NCBI GenBank assembly: GCA_003220345.1
Contig: QHSC01000092.1
Location: forward strand, 1-64,000
Length of the DNA stretch: 64,000 bases
Reading direction: 5' to 3'
Source: Candidatus Rokuibacteriota bacterium
GTDB lineage: Bacteria > Methylomirabilota > Methylomirabilia > Rokubacteriales > CSP1-6
Shown here: positions 1-10,555 of the stretch, in pieces
How the letters are laid out: every line of letters begins with the position of its first letter
How positions within the stretch are numbered: the stretch's first letter is position 1
Program-made: the position numbers and the translations under genes
Notes under the pieces: model-generated
Database searches by the model: none
Told to the model about the DNA's origin: nothing
Seen by the model: the letters and a program-made list of their open reading frames with translations, nothing else

Positions 1-1
1 A

Positions 2-493
2 CATGCGGAAAAGGGGGCGGCGCGGGCCGGCCGCAGCCTCGAAGGATTCCGCAACTGTGCGCTCACCAACATCGCGCTGCTCGACCCCGGCGAGGACGTC
101 ACCTCGAACCGCGTGATTCGCACGATCGGGCCGAACGTGATGGCCAGCGTCTACTACTTCTACGACGAGGTGCACGAGCGGGGCATCGATCCGCCGACCT
201 TTCTCCGGCCCATGTGGAAGCGATACTGCGCCCTCGTCGAGAAGACCCCGCCCGAGCGCCGGCACTTCCGCACCCACGAGTTCCACTACACGTACCTGCA
301 TCCGGGCGAGGCCGAGCTGATCGACGCCGACCTGATCCGGGCGACGTGCCTTGTCGGCTCCGCAGACGAGCTGATCGAACAGATCCGTGAGCTCGAGCGT
401 CAGGGCCTTCAGGAGCTCATGTTCGCCACCGGCGTGGACGAGAAGTGGCGCTTCGCCGAGGCCTTCGCGCGCCAGGTGATGGAGCGCGTCTAA
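2..493 (+). CDS. LLM-class flavin-dependent oxidoreductase, 3' part only
   Basis: C-terminal 163 residues of a luciferase-like (LLM) flavin/F420-dependent oxidoreductase; these TIM-barrel enzymes are usually 300-350 residues, so about half lies upstream of the window. The frame is open from base 2, so the GTG at 113 in the ORF track is internal. Support is the family-typical C-terminal segment: the VGSADELIEQIRELERQGLQ stretch (a 'gating' of substrate by G-[ST]-x-E/D-x-[LI] helix) followed by a short strand and a final helix. Substrate cannot be told from this part. It stands 69 nt ahead of the DUF5674 gene on the same strand. Alternative: an F420-dependent rather than FMN-dependent member. 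Confidence 0.75.
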   Translation, partial: HAEKGAARAGRSLEGFRNCALTNIALLDPGEDVTSNRVIRTIGPNVMASVYYFYDEVHERGIDPPTFLRPMWKRYCALVEKTPPERRHFRTHEFHYTYLHPGEAELIDADLIRATCLVGSADELIEQIRELERQGLQELMFATGVDEKWRFAEAFARQVMERV

Positions 494-562
494 TGCCCGT
501 GTCAGAAATCCGCGGACAACGCGTTTGGCCAGGCAGCCCCGCACACGTTATGATCGTCGCCC

Positions 563-910
563 ATGCCGATCCGGATCCTGAACACTCCGGTGACACTCGA
601 GGAGCTGAGACGACTTGCCGCGGATCAGTTCGGAGATTTCGTCAAGGCGGTGGTAGATGTGGGTCGCGGCGTGATGGCCATCGGCGGAGAGTTGCACGCT
701 GACGAGGAGGCCACGCTGCTCGACGAAGGGGCTCGTCAAGCGGATCTCTGGGGCATCAATCTGTACCCCGACCGACCGGTGGAAGAGATGGTGGAGTTCG
801 ACTCGATGATCAATGTTCGTCCGTCTCAGAGCAATCGATCGCGGGGAGTCGAGGACCCGACTGTCCGGCGCCAGATCCAGGTCATCGTCGAGAGGCTGGT
901 CGTTCGGTGA
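563..910 (+). CDS. DUF5674 family protein
   Basis: 115 residues, matching my memory of the conserved small family DUF5674 along its full length: an N-terminal LEELRRLAADQFGDFVKAVV block, then GGELHADEEATLL, LWGINLYP and a C-terminal FDSMINVRPSQSNRSRGVED block. No biochemical function is known to me. The dense conserved charged and glycine motifs suggest a folded cytosolic protein, possibly an enzyme or nucleic-acid-binding protein. ATG start at 563 with only a weak Shine-Dalgarno. The stop overlaps the next gene by 4 nt (GTGA), so the two are probably translationally coupled; I recall this pairing in other genomes. Confidence 0.8.
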   Translation: MPIRILNTPVTLEELRRLAADQFGDFVKAVVDVGRGVMAIGGELHADEEATLLDEGARQADLWGINLYPDRPVEEMVEFDSMINVRPSQSNRSRGVEDPTVRRQIQVIVERLVVR

Positions 911-1245
911 GCGAGCCGCGTCACCAGCACCGTGACCTGGCGGCTGGACGGTGGGGGCAGCTCTCGCTCGCCGAGCAACTTGGCAATGTCGGCAGCGAGG
1001 TCGGACGAATGCTCCGCTGGCGAGACCGCGACGACCGTCTGATGTCGAGCGCTTTCGATCGAGCGCTGGAGCTGCTGGACCTGACGCTCGCCGACTCGCG
1101 CTGGCGCGGTCGCTTACGCGAAATTGCCAGGGTGCGGGAGCTCCTGTGCGATGCCATGGCCGGCGGCCGCGACTATGCCACCATGCTGGAGGACCTGGAC
1201 CGCTACTTCCTCGCCTTCGCCATGGCGGCGCGTAGAAGCCGATAG
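907..1245 (+). CDS. Conserved hypothetical protein paired with DUF5674
   Basis: 112 residues, GTG start inside the stop of the DUF5674 gene. Predicted all-helical: a WGQLSLAEQLGNVGSEVGRM segment, a basic stretch (RWRDRDDR), then FDRALELLDLTLAD and a C-terminal DLDRYFLAFAMAAR helix. I recall small proteins with the pattern LSLAEQMANIGSEV...RALELLDLTI in archaea and bacteria, so this is a conserved family rather than a spurious ORF; I know no function for it. The coupling to DUF5674 suggests the two products act together. A toxin-antitoxin arrangement is possible by architecture only, with nothing in the sequence to prove it. Confidence 0.65.
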   Translation: MSEPRHQHRDLAAGRWGQLSLAEQLGNVGSEVGRMLRWRDRDDRLMSSAFDRALELLDLTLADSRWRGRLREIARVRELLCDAMAGGRDYATMLEDLDRYFLAFAMAARRSR

Positions 1246-1272
1246 TCTAAGCCAGGACTCTCCATATCGATA

Positions 1273-1755
1273 TCACGCGCGGCCGGTCGTGCTTTCCAGG
1301 CGGAGGGCGGCGCATTCATCGTAGAGGATGCCGTCGACGATGGTGACGGGTTGGCCGACCATGGCCAGGAGCTTCTCGATCTTGTAGTCGCCGAAGCGCA
1401 GGCCCATGCGGGCATAGCGCGCCCCGATCACCACCTTGGCAATGCCGGACACGCAGATGGCGAAGCAGCACATGGCGCACGGCTCCACCGTGGTGTAGAG
1501 GACGCAGTCGGCGAGCGGACCCTGACCCGCGCGGTAGCTGGGATTCACGACGCGGAGCCGCGTGGAGAGGCGCCGCAGCACCACCGTCTCCGCGTGGGCG
1601 GTCACGTCGAAGGTGGAAACCGCCTCGTTGTGCCCGCGCGCGAGGACCTCGCCACCGCGCACGATGACGCCGCCCACCGCCATGTTGCCCTCGGCGAGGC
1701 CGGCGCGCGCTTCTTCCAGCGCGATCCGCATGAACCGCTCGTGCTCGGTATCCAT
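1273..1755 (-). CDS. Nucleoside/guanine deaminase-type zinc hydrolase (CDA superfamily)
   Basis: 160 residues with the complete cytidine-deaminase-fold active site: HAE at residues 54-56 (zinc-ligand His and proton-shuttle Glu) and PCAMC with Cys93 and Cys96 as the other zinc ligands. The length and the TTVEPCAMC context fit the guanine deaminase/TadA/CMP-deaminase branch, which hydrolytically deaminates a purine or pyrimidine base, nucleoside or nucleotide in the cytosol. The usual PFGA strand near residue 25 reads NMAVGGVIV, so the substrate pocket may differ from characterised enzymes. Start: ATG with AGGAG 7 nt upstream. It lies downstream of the hybrid kinase on the same strand, separated by a 55-bp repeat tract. 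Confidence 0.8.
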   Translation of the reverse strand: MDTEHERFMRIALEEARAGLAEGNMAVGGVIVRGGEVLARGHNEAVSTFDVTAHAETVVLRRLSTRLRVVNPSYRAGQGPLADCVLYTTVEPCAMCCFAICVSGIAKVVIGARYARMGLRFGDYKIEKLLAMVGQPVTIVDGILYDECAALRLESTTGRA

Positions 1756-1936
1756 GTCGCCTCTCCTCCGGGGCCGACGACGAATGTGCGTGCAGCTACG
1801 CTCTTCGCACGCCCACCGCTGTATTGCAAGACTTGCCTCGCGCGTGATCGGTGGGGGGGTGTCGGGGGAGAAGCGGCGACGCTCCCCCCTGACTTGAACA
1901 GACCGGTGGGGGGGTGTCGGGGGAGGAGCGGCGACG

Positions 1937-4237
<2,301 letters not shown>

Positions 4238-4390
4238 GCTCTCCCCGCTTCCTCCTGGAAGTCGCCGTCCCATGCCCTGCGGTGTCCGAGCAGTACCCTT
4301 CGCCGGAGTTATCGGCAGGGGCCGGCCCGGAGCGGAGGGGGTAGGAGAGTGGGAATTGACGGTCCCGGCGGCTTGGGCTAGGCTCGGCGC

Positions 4391-5821
4391 GTGCTCGATC
4401 TCGTGATCCGTGGCGGGCAGGTCGTGACGTCCCAGGGCGTGGCCATCGCCGACGTGGGCGTGGAGGGGGAGCGCATCGCCATCCTCGGCACGCCGGGCTC
4501 GCTCCCCGCGGAGTCGGCGCGCGTCATCGACGCCACGGGCAAGATCGTGGTGCCGGGGGGCGTCGAGCCGCACGCGCACCTCGCGCACCCCATCATGTCG
4601 CACCCCGATGAGCCCAGCATCACCCTCGGCCCCGAGGAAGACACCAAGGGCATGGCCTGCGGCGGCACGACGACCCACGTGGATTTCTGCTTCGTGCGGC
4701 CCGGTGGCGAGATCATGCCGATGCTGGAGCAGCGGGCGGCGCGGTGGAAAGGGCAGTCCTACGTCGACTACGCTTTCCACATCACGCTGGCGGGGGCGCT
4801 GCCCCTGCGGACCTTCGAGCAGATCCCCGAGGCAATCCAGCAGGGGCACCCGTCCTTCAAGGTGTTCACGACGAGCATCCTGCCCCCGCATCCCAAGCGC
4901 CCCACGAACCGCATCGACTTCGGCCGCATCGGCTTCGCCATGGAGAAGGTGGCCAAGCACGGCGGCATCATGATCGTGCACGGCGAGGACGAGGATCTCG
5001 TCCAGTTCAACTACGAGCTCTTCCGCGAGCAAGACCGGATGGACGGGTCGAACCTCCACCTCGTGCACACCAATCTATCCGAGCTGCTCGCCTTCCGGCG
5101 CACCATCGCGCTCGCGCGGGCCAAGGGGGCGGGCATCTACTTCGTTCACACCTCGGCGCGGGAAGGGGTGGAGGCCATCGCGGAGGCTCGCGCCGCGGGT
5201 CTGCCCGTGTACGGCGAGACGCTCCACCAGTACGCGTGCTTCAACGCGGAGTACTACAAGACCCCGCGTGGCTTCTGCTCGCACACGTATCCCTCGCTGA
5301 AGTTCCCGGAGGATCAGGCCGCGCTCTGGAACGGGCTCGTGCACGGCGGGCTCTCCACCCTGGCCACCGACGAGTACCCGACGAGCCTCGCCCTCAAGCT
5401 CAGGGGAAAGACCATCGAGGACGTCACGGGCGGCAACGTGGGCGCCGAGGCGCGCATGGGCATCGGCTTCACCGAGGGTGTGGGCAAGCGCGGCATGTCG
5501 CTCGAGCGGTACGTGGACATCACCGCGACGAATGCCGCCAAGATCCTCGGCCTCTACCCTCGCAAGGGTGTCATCGCGCCGGGCAGCGACGCCGACTTCG
5601 CCCTCATCGATCCGACCATCCGCAAGACGCTGACCAAGGACGATTTCCACGTCACGGACTACAGCCCCTGGGAGGGCTGGCAGGTGACGGGCTGGCCGGT
5701 CATGACCATCCTGCGCGGGCGCGTCATCGCCGACCGCGGCAAGCTCCTCGGCAGCACGGGCGATGGCCAGCTCCTCACGCGCAAGATCGACCCGCGGGTC
5801 CTGAACCGGCCCGCCTGCTGA
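4391..5821 (+). CDS. Dihydropyrimidinase/hydantoinase-like amidohydrolase
   Basis: 476 residues, GTG start. Cyclic-amidohydrolase pattern is complete: HAH at 61-63, a carboxylatable Lys157 in PSFKVFT, His197 in MIVHGED, His253 in YFVHTSA and Asp327 in LATDEYP, as expected for a binuclear-metal TIM barrel that opens dihydropyrimidine or hydantoin-type rings. The usual STDHCPF context of the last Asp reads ATDEYPT, so substrate choice may be unusual. It leads an operon with a MaoC hydratase (14 nt gap), a CitE-like lyase and a glycosyltransferase. Acyl-CoA-type partners suggest that a ring-opened product may enter a CoA route; that is inference. Allantoinase or another ring hydrolase is possible. 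Confidence 0.82.
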   Translation: MLDLVIRGGQVVTSQGVAIADVGVEGERIAILGTPGSLPAESARVIDATGKIVVPGGVEPHAHLAHPIMSHPDEPSITLGPEEDTKGMACGGTTTHVDFCFVRPGGEIMPMLEQRAARWKGQSYVDYAFHITLAGALPLRTFEQIPEAIQQGHPSFKVFTTSILPPHPKRPTNRIDFGRIGFAMEKVAKHGGIMIVHGEDEDLVQFNYELFREQDRMDGSNLHLVHTNLSELLAFRRTIALARAKGAGIYFVHTSAREGVEAIAEARAAGLPVYGETLHQYACFNAEYYKTPRGFCSHTYPSLKFPEDQAALWNGLVHGGLSTLATDEYPTSLALKLRGKTIEDVTGGNVGAEARMGIGFTEGVGKRGMSLERYVDITATNAAKILGLYPRKGVIAPGSDADFALIDPTIRKTLTKDDFHVTDYSPWEGWQVTGWPVMTILRGRVIADRGKLLGSTGDGQLLTRKIDPRVLNRPAC

Positions 5822-5835
5822 TCGGAGGCTCTCCC

Positions 5836-6291
5836 ATGGCCGGCAAGCTCTTCGAAGAGCTCGCGGTGGGCCAGGTGTTCCAGCATCAGCCCGGCCGCAC
5901 CGTCACCGAAGCCGACAACGTGCTGTTCTCGTGCCTGACCATGAACCCGCAGCCGCTCCACGTGGACTTCCACGCCGCGGCCAAGGCCGAGTTCGGCAAG
6001 CCGCTCGTCAACAGCCTCTTCACCCTTGGCGTCGCCGTGGGGCTCTCCGTCGGAGAGACGACGCTGGGCACCACGGTGGGCAACCTGGGCTTCGAGAAGG
6101 TGGAGTTTCCCAAGCCGGTCTTTCACGGCGACACCATCTATGCGGAGACGGAAGTGGTGGAGAAGCGCGAGTCGAAGTCTCGGCCCGAATGGGGGATCGT
6201 CACCTTCGAGCACCGTGCGAAGAACCAGCACGGCGAGCTCATCATGCGCTGCCGCCGCGCCGCCATGATGCGCCGGAAGGGCAAGGCGTGA
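5836..6291 (+). CDS. MaoC-like (R)-specific enoyl-CoA hydratase/dehydratase
   Basis: 151 residues, a single hot-dog domain of the MaoC family. The active-site segment is visible: an N-terminal [21 protein letters not shown] helix (Asp and His of the hydratase 2 motif), followed by the [19 protein letters not shown] strand-helix and a [15 protein letters not shown] strand. Such enzymes reversibly hydrate enoyl-CoA thioesters in the cytosol; mesaconyl-CoA hydratases are related. The start is preceded by GGAGG and the stop overlaps the next ATG by one base (TGATG). Pairing with a CitE-like lyase is typical of short dicarboxyl- or methyl-branched acyl-CoA metabolism. Confidence 0.85.
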   Translation: MAGKLFEELAVGQVFQHQPGRTVTEADNVLFSCLTMNPQPLHVDFHAAAKAEFGKPLVNSLFTLGVAVGLSVGETTLGTTVGNLGFEKVEFPKPVFHGDTIYAETEVVEKRESKSRPEWGIVTFEHRAKNQHGELIMRCRRAAMMRRKGKA

Positions 6292-7175
6292 TGCGCCGAT
6301 CGCTTCACTTCGTCCCCGGCGGACAGGAGCGGATGATCGCCAAGGCCCTCACCCTCCCCGCGGATGGCCTCATCCTCGATCTCGAGGACGCGGTGCCTCC
6401 TTCATTGAAGCCCGCGACGCGGCCCATCGTGCGTCGCTGGCTCGAGACCCTCGACTTCGGCGGGCGCGAGCGGTGGGTGCGGATGAATCCGATCTTCACC
6501 GAGCACGCCATCCCCGACCTGGAGGAGACCATCACCGCCCGGCCCGATGGATACCTGGTGCCCAAGCCGCGCTCGGCCGCCGACGTGCGCCAGGTGGCGC
6601 AGGCCCTCGAGCGGCTCGAGGAGAAACACGGGATCCCCTTCGGGTCGACCAAGCTCATCCTCATCGCCACGGAGACGCCGCGCGGGCTCCTCAACATCGG
6701 CGAGGTCGCCGCGGCCAGCCCGCGGATCACCGCGCTGTCCTGGGGCATCGAGGACCTGGGGGCGGCCATGGGCCTGCCCCGCGTTCGGGATGAGTCGGGG
6801 CGCTATCTGGACATTCCCCGCCACGCGCGTGTCATGTGCGCGGTGGCAGCCTCGGCCGCAGGCGTGGAATGGCTCGACACCGTCTACACGGATATTCCCG
6901 ATCTCGAAGGGCTGCGGCGCGAGTGCAGGGAAGGCGTGGCCATGGGCTTCAGCGGGAAGCTGTCGATCCATCCGAGCCAGGTCGAGGTGATCAACCAGGA
7001 GTTCACGCCCTCCAAGGCCGACGCCGAGGATGCCCTCGCGCTCATCGCGGCCTTCGAAGAGCACGCGCGCAAGGGCGCGGGCGCCTTCGCCTGGAAGGGC
7101 CAGATGATGGACCAGCCCCACCTCACCCGCGCGCAAAAGATCGCCGAGCGCGCCCGGCAGGCAGGGGTCATCTGA
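6291..7175 (+). CDS. CitE-like HpcH/HpaI-family lyase (malyl-CoA/citramalyl-CoA lyase or thioesterase type)
   Basis: 294 residues. The start shows the family hallmark RSLHFVPGGQERMIAKAL and the metal-binding LDLEDAVPP. Further on come the catalytic-type Arg in RWVRMNP, the Glu in LIATETPRGLLN and the Asp in GIEDLGAAMG. These TIM-barrel enzymes cleave or form C-C bonds of beta-hydroxyacyl-CoAs (malyl-CoA, citramalyl-CoA) with Mg2+; one branch acts as malyl-CoA thioesterase. No CitD/CitF partner is present, so this is not citrate lyase proper. It is translationally coupled to the MaoC gene upstream and overlaps the glycosyltransferase gene downstream by CTGA. Confidence 0.83.
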   Translation: MRRSLHFVPGGQERMIAKALTLPADGLILDLEDAVPPSLKPATRPIVRRWLETLDFGGRERWVRMNPIFTEHAIPDLEETITARPDGYLVPKPRSAADVRQVAQALERLEEKHGIPFGSTKLILIATETPRGLLNIGEVAAASPRITALSWGIEDLGAAMGLPRVRDESGRYLDIPRHARVMCAVAASAAGVEWLDTVYTDIPDLEGLRRECREGVAMGFSGKLSIHPSQVEVINQEFTPSKADAEDALALIAAFEEHARKGAGAFAWKGQMMDQPHLTRAQKIAERARQAGVI

Positions 7176-8752
7176 CGGCAGCGCAGGCCTCGCGCCGCGC
7201 CGGACTCTGGCTCGCGGCGCTCCTTCTCGCGAGTGCCGTCGTCTTCGCGCTTCCTCTCGGCCGCCGCCCGCTCAGCAACCAGGACGAGGCCCGCTATGGT
7301 CTCCTCGCCCGGGAGGCCGTCGAGCATGGCCGCTGGATCCTCCCCGGCGTGCGCGACGAGGTCTACCTCAACAAGCCGCCCCTTTACTTCTGGGTCGTCG
7401 CGGTCTTCGCCCTGCCCTTTGGGGCTGTCACGGATGCCACCGCGCCCATCGCGTCCGTGCTGTCGGCCCTCATGGGGCTCCTCGGCGTGTTCGCCGTCGG
7501 GCGTCGATTGTGGGACGACGACACGGGGCTGGCCGCGGCCGTGGTGCTCGCCACCAGCCCCTTCTATTTCTTCATGGCGCACCAGGTGCTCACCGACATG
7601 ATGCTGACCGCGTGGATGACCTGGGCGCTCTACTTCTACCTCGCCTCGCTGGACGAGGGCGCCCGGCGCGGCGCGCTGGTGGGCTTCTATCTGTGCGCGG
7701 CGGGCGGCCTCGCCGCCAAGGGGCCGGCCGCCCTCATGGTGCTGGTGGCCGCCGTCGCCGCGAGCCTCGCCACGGACGGCGCGCAGGGGCTCAAGCGGCT
7801 CCGGCTGCCCATGGGGGTCGGCATCCTCGCTCTGACGGCGCTGCCGTGGCTCCTGCCCTATCTCCTCCAGCGCGAGAAGAGCTACGGGCGAGCCGTGGTG
7901 ATGACGGACTATCTCGGCTGGTACTTCAAGAGCGCGGTCGGCTCGAGGCTGCAGGCGATCGCCGGACACCTGCTGCGCTTCTTGCCGTGGGGCGCTTTCC
8001 TGATCCCGGCGGCGTGGTGGTGGACGCGGTCGCGCGACGTCGGCCGGCGGCGGGTTCTCGTGTGGGCCGCGACGCTCATCGTGCTGCTGAGCCTCTCGGG
8101 CGAGCAGCGCGCGCGCTACTTCCTTCCCCTCTGGCCCGTGCTGGCGCTCTTCGTCGGCCAGTTCTTCACGAGGGCCCCGGCCCGCCTCGTGGCATGGGCG
8201 AGCGGCGCCTATCTCCTGGTGATGATGGGAGCGGGGGCCTTTCTGCTCTGGGGGGGCGTGTCCGATCCCGACGCCGTCTTTCTTCCCGCCGCGCCGTGGG
8301 AGCGCTGGCTGGTGGCGGGCGCCCTCGTCATCGGGGCGGCGCTCGGGCTCTGGCAGCTTCTCCGCGGCGGCAACGGGTTCGCGGCGGCCACGTGGATGGC
8401 CGCCGGGCTCGGCATTGCTCTCGCGGTGACCGCCGTCGAGTATCCCGCTCGCTTCGCCCAGGCCAACGACTATCGCGGCGTGGCCCAGCGCTTCGTCTCG
8501 CGCCTCGACGCCGGCGCTCCGCTGCTCTCCTATCCGGACGCCAACCTCGCCTGGGATTTCTACATGCGACACCCCGTGCGCGAGGTGCGGAGCGACGCGG
8601 AGGTGAAATCTCTCCTCGCTTCAACGCCCGGGGCGCGCCTCATGCTGCGCGAGGAGGACTGGACCCGTCTTCGCGCCGTCGCCCATCCCACCTGGCGCGT
8701 GCTGGACGAGGGCACGGTGGGCCGCCGCCACTTCGTGCTCCTCGGCGACTAG
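7172..8752 (+). CDS. ArnT/PMT-like GT39-family membrane glycosyltransferase
   Basis: 526 residues with about 10-12 membrane helices. The first periplasmic loop carries SNQDEARYGLLAREAVEHG, the Asp-Glu signature of lipid-linked sugar transferases such as ArnT. Such enzymes move a sugar from a polyprenyl phosphate donor to lipid A or another surface acceptor on the outer face of the inner membrane. The frame has no ATG, GTG or TTG between the lyase gene and the signature; CTG at 7172, overlapping the previous stop as CTGA and preceded by CAGGGG, gives an intact first helix. The ORF track starts at 6836, inside the lyase gene, which is improbable. Acceptor unknown. Confidence 0.78.
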   Translation: MTAAQASRRAGLWLAALLLASAVVFALPLGRRPLSNQDEARYGLLAREAVEHGRWILPGVRDEVYLNKPPLYFWVVAVFALPFGAVTDATAPIASVLSALMGLLGVFAVGRRLWDDDTGLAAAVVLATSPFYFFMAHQVLTDMMLTAWMTWALYFYLASLDEGARRGALVGFYLCAAGGLAAKGPAALMVLVAAVAASLATDGAQGLKRLRLPMGVGILALTALPWLLPYLLQREKSYGRAVVMTDYLGWYFKSAVGSRLQAIAGHLLRFLPWGAFLIPAAWWWTRSRDVGRRRVLVWAATLIVLLSLSGEQRARYFLPLWPVLALFVGQFFTRAPARLVAWASGAYLLVMMGAGAFLLWGGVSDPDAVFLPAAPWERWLVAGALVIGAALGLWQLLRGGNGFAAATWMAAGLGIALAVTAVEYPARFAQANDYRGVAQRFVSRLDAGAPLLSYPDANLAWDFYMRHPVREVRSDAEVKSLLASTPGARLMLREEDWTRLRAVAHPTWRVLDEGTVGRRHFVLLGD

Positions 8753-9825
8753 AACATCAGCACCGTGCGCGCGACCTCGCCCGCCTTCATGGCGCGAAAC
8801 GCTTCGTTCACGTCCTCGAGCTTGCCGCGACGGGTGATCATCTCGTCCAGCTTGAGGCGGCCCTGGCGGTACAGGTCGATGTAGCGCGGCATGTCCACCT
8901 TGAAGCGGTTGGAGCCCATGCTGCAACCCTGGATCTTCTTCTCGCGGAGGAACATGGGGCCGTCGAGCTCGATCTTCTGTCCCACCGGGATCATGCCCAC
9001 CACGGTGGCGGTGCCGCCCGGCCGGATGCAATCGAAGCACTGCTCGGCGGCGATCTTGAGGCCGATGCACTCGAAGGAGTAGTCTGCGCCGCCATTGGTC
9101 AGATCGCGAATGGCCTTCACGGGATCGCCGGACGACGCGTTGACGCCGTGGGTGGCGCCCAGCTCGCGCGCCTTGGCCAGCTTGGACTCCACCGTGTCCA
9201 CCGCGATGATCGTGCGCGCCCCCGCGATGCGGGCGCCCTGGATGGCGGCCAGGCCCACGCCACCCGCGCCGAAGACGGCCACGGTGCTGCCCGCTTCGAT
9301 CCGGGCCGTGTTCAGCACGGCGCCCACGCCCGTGGTGACGCCGCAGCCGATGAGGGCGGCGCGATCCAGCGGCATGGTGTCGTCGATCTTCACGAGGGCG
9401 TTCTCGTGGACGAGCATCTTCTCCGCGTAGGCGGAAAGGTTGGCGAACTGGTTGACGGCTTGGCCCTTCCACGACAGCTTGGGCGGATCCGTCTTGGCCC
9501 GCACGGGCCGCGTCTGGCAGAGATGGGTCTTGCCGGTGAGGCAGTAGTCGCAATGGCCGCAGAAGACGGAGAGACAAGCGATGACGTGATCGCCCGGCTT
9601 GAACTCGCCCACCTGGAGGCCGACCTCTTCCACGATCCCGGCGGCCTCGTGGCCCAGGATGGCGGGGGTGGGGAAGGGATAGAAGCCGTCGACGAAGTGC
9701 AGGTCGCTGTGGCAGACGCCGGAGGCGACGGTGCGCACGAGCACCTCGCGACCCATGGGCTTGTCGATGTCGACTTCCTCGATCGTCAGGGGCTGATGCG
9801 GGCCATGGAACATGGCAGCTTTCAT
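8749..9825 (-). CDS. Zinc-dependent alcohol dehydrogenase (MDR family)
   Basis: 358 residues. Catalytic zinc ligands Cys38 and the GHE pair at 58-60 are present, as is the structural zinc lobe CGHCDYC...C (about 89-103). A GAGGVGL Rossmann motif follows, for NAD(P). The sequence resembles the class III / NDMA-dependent or acyclic alcohol dehydrogenase branch, oxidising alcohols to aldehydes in the cytosol. ATG preceded by GGAGG. It is convergent with the GT39 gene: the tetranucleotide CTAG (8749-8752) supplies the stop codon of both. Substrate unknown; the downstream CoA-transferase and PoxB genes suggest a catabolic setting. Confidence 0.87.
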   Translation of the reverse strand: MKAAMFHGPHQPLTIEEVDIDKPMGREVLVRTVASGVCHSDLHFVDGFYPFPTPAILGHEAAGIVEEVGLQVGEFKPGDHVIACLSVFCGHCDYCLTGKTHLCQTRPVRAKTDPPKLSWKGQAVNQFANLSAYAEKMLVHENALVKIDDTMPLDRAALIGCGVTTGVGAVLNTARIEAGSTVAVFGAGGVGLAAIQGARIAGARTIIAVDTVESKLAKARELGATHGVNASSGDPVKAIRDLTNGGADYSFECIGLKIAAEQCFDCIRPGGTATVVGMIPVGQKIELDGPMFLREKKIQGCSMGSNRFKVDMPRYIDLYRQGRLKLDEMITRRGKLEDVNEAFRAMKAGEVARTVLMF

Positions 9826-9917
9826 GGAGGCCTCCTCTTGGATTTACGGGCCCGGGAGCGTCTCACCGGGAGCAGGCCCAGAGAGTGCGCCGCCGTGCCC
9901 GACGTGTCAAGCCGTGA

Positions 9918-10523
9918 TCAGACGGCGCCCGACTCCGACCGCGGGAGACCGTCGAGATGGTCGATGGAGTTCAGCAGCCGGACTCGCCAGGGGGCGGGAT
10001 AGTCGATGATGGTGAGGGCCGTGTTCTCCCAGCGCTCCGGCGCCTCCTGCCCGTCGGGCAGGATCAGGTGCCGCCCGGCCAGCGAGCGACAGACGAGGCC
10101 GTGCGTGACGACGGCGAGGTTTCCCTTGGCCGCGGCGGCCGTCTGCTGGACGAGCGCCCAGGCGCGATCGACGCGAGCGTGGAAGACCTCCCAGCTTTCC
10201 CCGTTCGGCGGCGTGTAGGCCGGGGCGAACATGTCGAAGCGCAGCTCCGCGTAGGGCGTGCCGCGGATGTCGCCGAAGTTGCGCTCCTGGAGGAGGGGGT
10301 CATATCGCACGGGGGCGCCGGTGGCGCCCCGCAGGTAGTCGGCCGTGGTGACCGCTCGCGCAAGATCGCTCGAGAGGATGCTGGCGATGCCCTCTCGCTC
10401 GAGGCGCCGGGCCAGCCGCTCGGCCTGGGTCATGCCGCGGGGCGAGAGCGGGTTGTCGGGAAGCTGGACGGTGCGCGACGCATTGCCCAGCGTCTCGCCG
10501 TGGCGGATGAGAAAGATGGACAC
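9918..10523 (-). CDS. Histidine phosphatase family protein
   Basis: 201 residues of the phosphoglycerate-mutase-like superfamily. The N-terminal IRHGET places the phosphohistidine at residue 8; the Arg partner lies in SSDLARAVTTA, and the second catalytic His is in VVTHGLV. The middle segment LLQERNFGDIRG is the common Glu-containing acid/base loop. Members act as phosphatases of sugar phosphates, cofactor precursors or phosphoproteins; nothing here fixes the substrate. Same strand as the CoA-transferase (32 nt upstream), so probably co-transcribed. Confidence 0.85.
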   Translation of the reverse strand: MSIFLIRHGETLGNASRTVQLPDNPLSPRGMTQAERLARRLEREGIASILSSDLARAVTTADYLRGATGAPVRYDPLLQERNFGDIRGTPYAELRFDMFAPAYTPPNGESWEVFHARVDRAWALVQQTAAAAKGNLAVVTHGLVCRSLAGRHLILPDGQEAPERWENTALTIIDYPAPWRVRLLNSIDHLDGLPRSESGAV

Positions 10524-10555
10524 GAGGCTTTACCGACGAAGTGGGATGGTGCGAC

